From contig PTLJ01000073.1 of assembly GCA_002938045.1 (NCBI GenBank), forward strand, positions 1 to 7,314: 7,314 nt of DNA, given 5' to 3'. The DNA comes from Alphaproteobacteria bacterium MarineAlpha3_Bin4. GTDB taxonomy: Bacteria > Pseudomonadota > Alphaproteobacteria > Rhodospirillales > Casp-alpha2. Positions 5,666-7,314 of the stretch are shown piece by piece. Made by a program: the position numbers and the translations under genes. The notes under the pieces are model-generated. The model was given only the letters and a program-made list of their open reading frames with translations. It was not told the origin of the DNA and did no database searches. Each line of letters begins with the position of its first letter. Positions within the stretch are counted from its first letter, which is position 1.

Positions 5666-6933
5666 CCGCTTACCTTATCTTTGTGTGCCGCCAGCCACGG
5701 CAATGGATTTTTTGGCTGGCCGTTTTGGCGTAACTCCACATAGAGGGAGGGCCGCTTGCCCTCCGCACGTCCCATGACGCCGACTGGCTCTCCGACCAGG
5801 ACCCATTGCCCGTTCAAAGTGTCGATCCGCGCCATTCCGGCGAGAAGGCTATGATATCCCTCGCTGTGTTCGATGATCAAGAGTTGGCCATAGCCTCGAA
5901 ACTTTCCGGCGAACACCACTCTGCCCTCATAGGGTGCGACGACTTGGGCACCCAACGAAGTAACGATGGTGATGCCATTGGCCGTGAGTCCGCCTTCCGA
6001 CGTCTGGCCGTAGCGTTCAACCAGCTTGCCGACGACCGGGTAGCGCAAAGTCCCGCGGGCCAGGGTAATCGGTTTGCCGGTAACACCGGACGGCGGGTCG
6101 CGCTCCGGTTTTGATGGTACGCCAGCGGCGGTCAAATTTTTATGCTTACCCTTGGCGTCCTCCCACGACCGGGCTTCAGCTTCGCGTTTCTTGCGCATCG
6201 ATTCGAGCCGGACTATCAGTTCACGCAACGAAGCTGCCTCGTACGCTAGTTTCTTGACCTGGCGCTCGGCGGCAACGCTTTTAGCCACCGTGCGACGGCG
6301 CAGGCGCGATTTCTGCCCGAGCATGTTGCGCAGGCTACTACGCTGGTTCTCTAATCCGTCAGAAATGCGGGCGAGTTCAGTGCGCTGCTCGAGTGCTTCC
6401 GCCTTGGCTGCGTTTAGTGCCTGGATGTCGTCGCGCATCCGTCGCGCCCTAAGTCCGAATTCAGATACAGTGGCGCGCAACAAAATGGCGCTTCGCACGG
6501 TGTCGGCCGGCGATACGCGTTGCGCGATAAGCGCCACCGGCGGATACCGGGCGACGCGTTGCAAGGCAACCAGCACGCGCCCCATTTTGGCTCGTTGTCC
6601 CTTGAGCGTAGTCTCCTTCTCGGCCTGTTGGGAATCGAGCTCGGCGAGCCGCTGCTTAATCTTGGCAACGCGCTGTTCATAGTCCTGAATGATTCGGGCG
6701 GCTGCCACCAAGCCTTGATGGATCGCCGTCATTTCGCGTTCTAGCTGACTGGCCTGGCGTTTCAGTTCCTCAGCCTTGCGCTTTCCGGCACGCAACGCCT
6801 TTTCGGCCTCATCGAGGCGCTTGCTGGTGGTGGGTGCCGGCTTGATCTCGGCCGCCGCCAGCGGCGACACAAATAGGACCACGACGAGGCAAAGCGCAAA
6901 CAATCCGCTGACGGAGGCTGCCAACGTCGGCAT
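5662..6933 (-). CDS. envC: Murein hydrolase activator EnvC-like (degenerate LytM/M23)
   Basis: A 423-residue exported protein. EnvC-type proteins have no hydrolase activity; they switch on septal N-acetylmuramyl-L-alanine amidases during division. Seen are a signal peptide (about 1-28, ending AAA), a long Lys/Glu/Arg-rich coiled coil in two stretches (about 38-125 and 165-260), a short Pro-rich linker, and a C-terminal LytM domain (about 295-415). The domain fold is clear (GKLVERYGQ, VVAPYEGRVVFAG, YGQLLIIEHSEGYHSLLAGM) but the zinc ligands of active M23 enzymes are missing: ANGITI stands where H-GxD is expected, and LYVELRQNG where HLHFE is expected. This matches an activator rather than an enzyme. 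ATG directly follows the gpmI stop (TAG-ATG, 0 nt) with no clear Shine-Dalgarno, so translation is probably coupled. Its stop overlaps ctpA by four bases. Confidence 0.92.
   Translation of the reverse strand: MPTLAASVSGLFALCLVVVLFVSPLAAAEIKPAPTTSKRLDEAEKALRAGKRKAEELKRQASQLEREMTAIHQGLVAAARIIQDYEQRVAKIKQRLAELDSQQAEKETTLKGQRAKMGRVLVALQRVARYPPVALIAQRVSPADTVRSAILLRATVSEFGLRARRMRDDIQALNAAKAEALEQRTELARISDGLENQRSSLRNMLGQKSRLRRRTVAKSVAAERQVKKLAYEAASLRELIVRLESMRKKREAEARSWEDAKGKHKNLTAAGVPSKPERDPPSGVTGKPITLARGTLRYPVVGKLVERYGQTSEGGLTANGITIVTSLGAQVVAPYEGRVVFAGKFRGYGQLLIIEHSEGYHSLLAGMARIDTLNGQWVLVGEPVGVMGRAEGKRPSLYVELRQNGQPKNPLPWLAAHKDKVSG
5673..5676 (-). promoter_or_regulatory. Ribosome binding site of ctpA, inside the envC 3' end
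   Basis: AAGG on the minus strand sits seven bases before the ctpA ATG (5665-5663) and within the last codons of envC. This gives ctpA its own initiation signal in addition to coupling through the ATGA overlap. Confidence 0.5.
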
Positions 6934-7314
6934 CTATTGTGCCGTCACGGTCTCGGCGCCACCGTCATTGATCAGCGAGCATCCAGTCATCTCCGCCGGC
7001 TGTTCGAGACCCATCAGTCTCAACACCGTCGGTGCGACGTCGCATAGCCGGCCGTCGCGCAATTCGTGCACCCAGGACGGCGCATCGACCATTACCACCG
7101 GCACCACGTTGGTGGTATGTGCCGTGTGCGGTCCATCGAGGGTAGGGTTGATCATCATCTCACAGTTACCGTGATCGGCGGTGACCAGCAACACGCCACC
7201 GACCTCGGTGACCGCCGTCGCCAGCCGGCCGAGGCAGCTGTCGACCGCTTCGGCAGCGACGATGGCAGCTTCGAGGATACCGGTATGACCGACCATGTCG
7301 CCGTTGGCATAGTT
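6934..7314 (-). CDS. gpmI: 2,3-bisphosphoglycerate-independent phosphoglycerate mutase, C-terminal part
   Basis: This is the last 126 residues of iPGM; the gene continues past the right edge of the window. iPGM interconverts 3- and 2-phosphoglycerate in glycolysis and gluconeogenesis, using a phosphoserine intermediate and two Mn2+ ions in its phosphatase domain. The fragment begins with NYANGDMVGHTG, carrying one metal's Asp and His. It then has LLVTADHGNCE, with the Asp-His pair of the second metal, and GPHTAHTTNVVPVV, with another metal His. The usual C-terminal segment follows (LCDVAPTVLRLMG, near the end). All metal ligands expected in this part are present, so the enzyme looks intact here. 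The N-terminal nucleophile Ser lies outside the window. Its TAG stop is followed immediately by the envC ATG, so gpmI leads into the envelope genes on one transcript. Confidence 0.96.
   Translation of the reverse strand, partial: NYANGDMVGHTGILEAAIVAAEAVDSCLGRLATAVTEVGGVLLVTADHGNCEMMINPTLDGPHTAHTTNVVPVVMVDAPSWVHELRDGRLCDVAPTVLRLMGLEQPAEMTGCSLINDGGAETVTAQ

Noticed and set aside
6074..6682. 202-codon plus-strand open frame opposite envC
   Set aside because: It mirrors the coiled-coil coding region; the Ser/Arg/Ala-rich translation has no family features.
5662..6933. Active M23 metalloendopeptidase reading of the envC product
   Set aside because: The zinc ligand motifs HxxxD and HxH are both absent from the LytM domain, so an activator role fits better than a hydrolase.
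1..7314. Mobile element, CRISPR array, toxin-antitoxin or defence system
   Set aside because: No terminal repeats, transposase motifs, regularly spaced repeats or defence domains were found on reading both strands; the content is housekeeping.

Overview
The window reads as core chromosome of an alphaproteobacterium, probably Rhodospirillales-like. This is inferred from gene order, from the alphaproteobacterial style of the RppH, CtpA and divergent-deacetylase proteins, and from GC-rich coding sequence with frequent GTG and TTG starts. No mobile element, phage gene, CRISPR array, tRNA or rRNA was seen. All recognisable genes lie on the minus strand, so biological order runs from high to low coordinates.

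Right part (7314 down to 2239): a tightly packed operon. It starts with the 3' end of gpmI (glycolysis), then an EnvC-type murein hydrolase activator, a CtpA/S41 periplasmic protease, a membrane-anchored divergent polysaccharide deacetylase (YibQ-like), and rppH (mRNA 5'-end pyrophosphohydrolase). Junctions are 0 nt, a 4-nt ATGA overlap, an 80-nt gap and a 1-nt TGATG overlap. The gpmI-envC-yibQ core recalls the E. coli gpmM-envC-yibQ order. Three of the five products act at the envelope: EnvC gates septal amidases, CtpA trims or degrades periplasmic proteins, and the YibQ-like protein has a periplasmic domain of unknown substrate.

Middle (2208 to 1746): a decayed Na+/Ca2+ antiporter (YrbG/CaCA family) that has a stop at codon 3, has lost about half its length, and carries a frameshift near its 3' end. 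It appears to be a fusion of the start of the first half with the second half of the two-repeat protein.

Left part (1739 to 512): a two-gene pterin cassette. It holds a short-chain dehydrogenase with the Asp-Tyr-Lys active site of pteridine reductases (FolM/PTR1 type), followed by a FolB-family dihydroneopterin aldolase. Together they suggest folate or reduced-pterin biosynthesis.

Far left (1 to 511): no gene I can support. It contains a strikingly AT-rich stretch (28% GC over 281-380), probably intergenic regulatory or decayed DNA.

Overall this is an ordinary housekeeping region. The points most worth a second look are the repeat-collapsed antiporter pseudogene, the Asp-type SDR paired with a FolB/FolX-intermediate protein, and the deacetylase-fold protein that lacks its usual catalytic residues.
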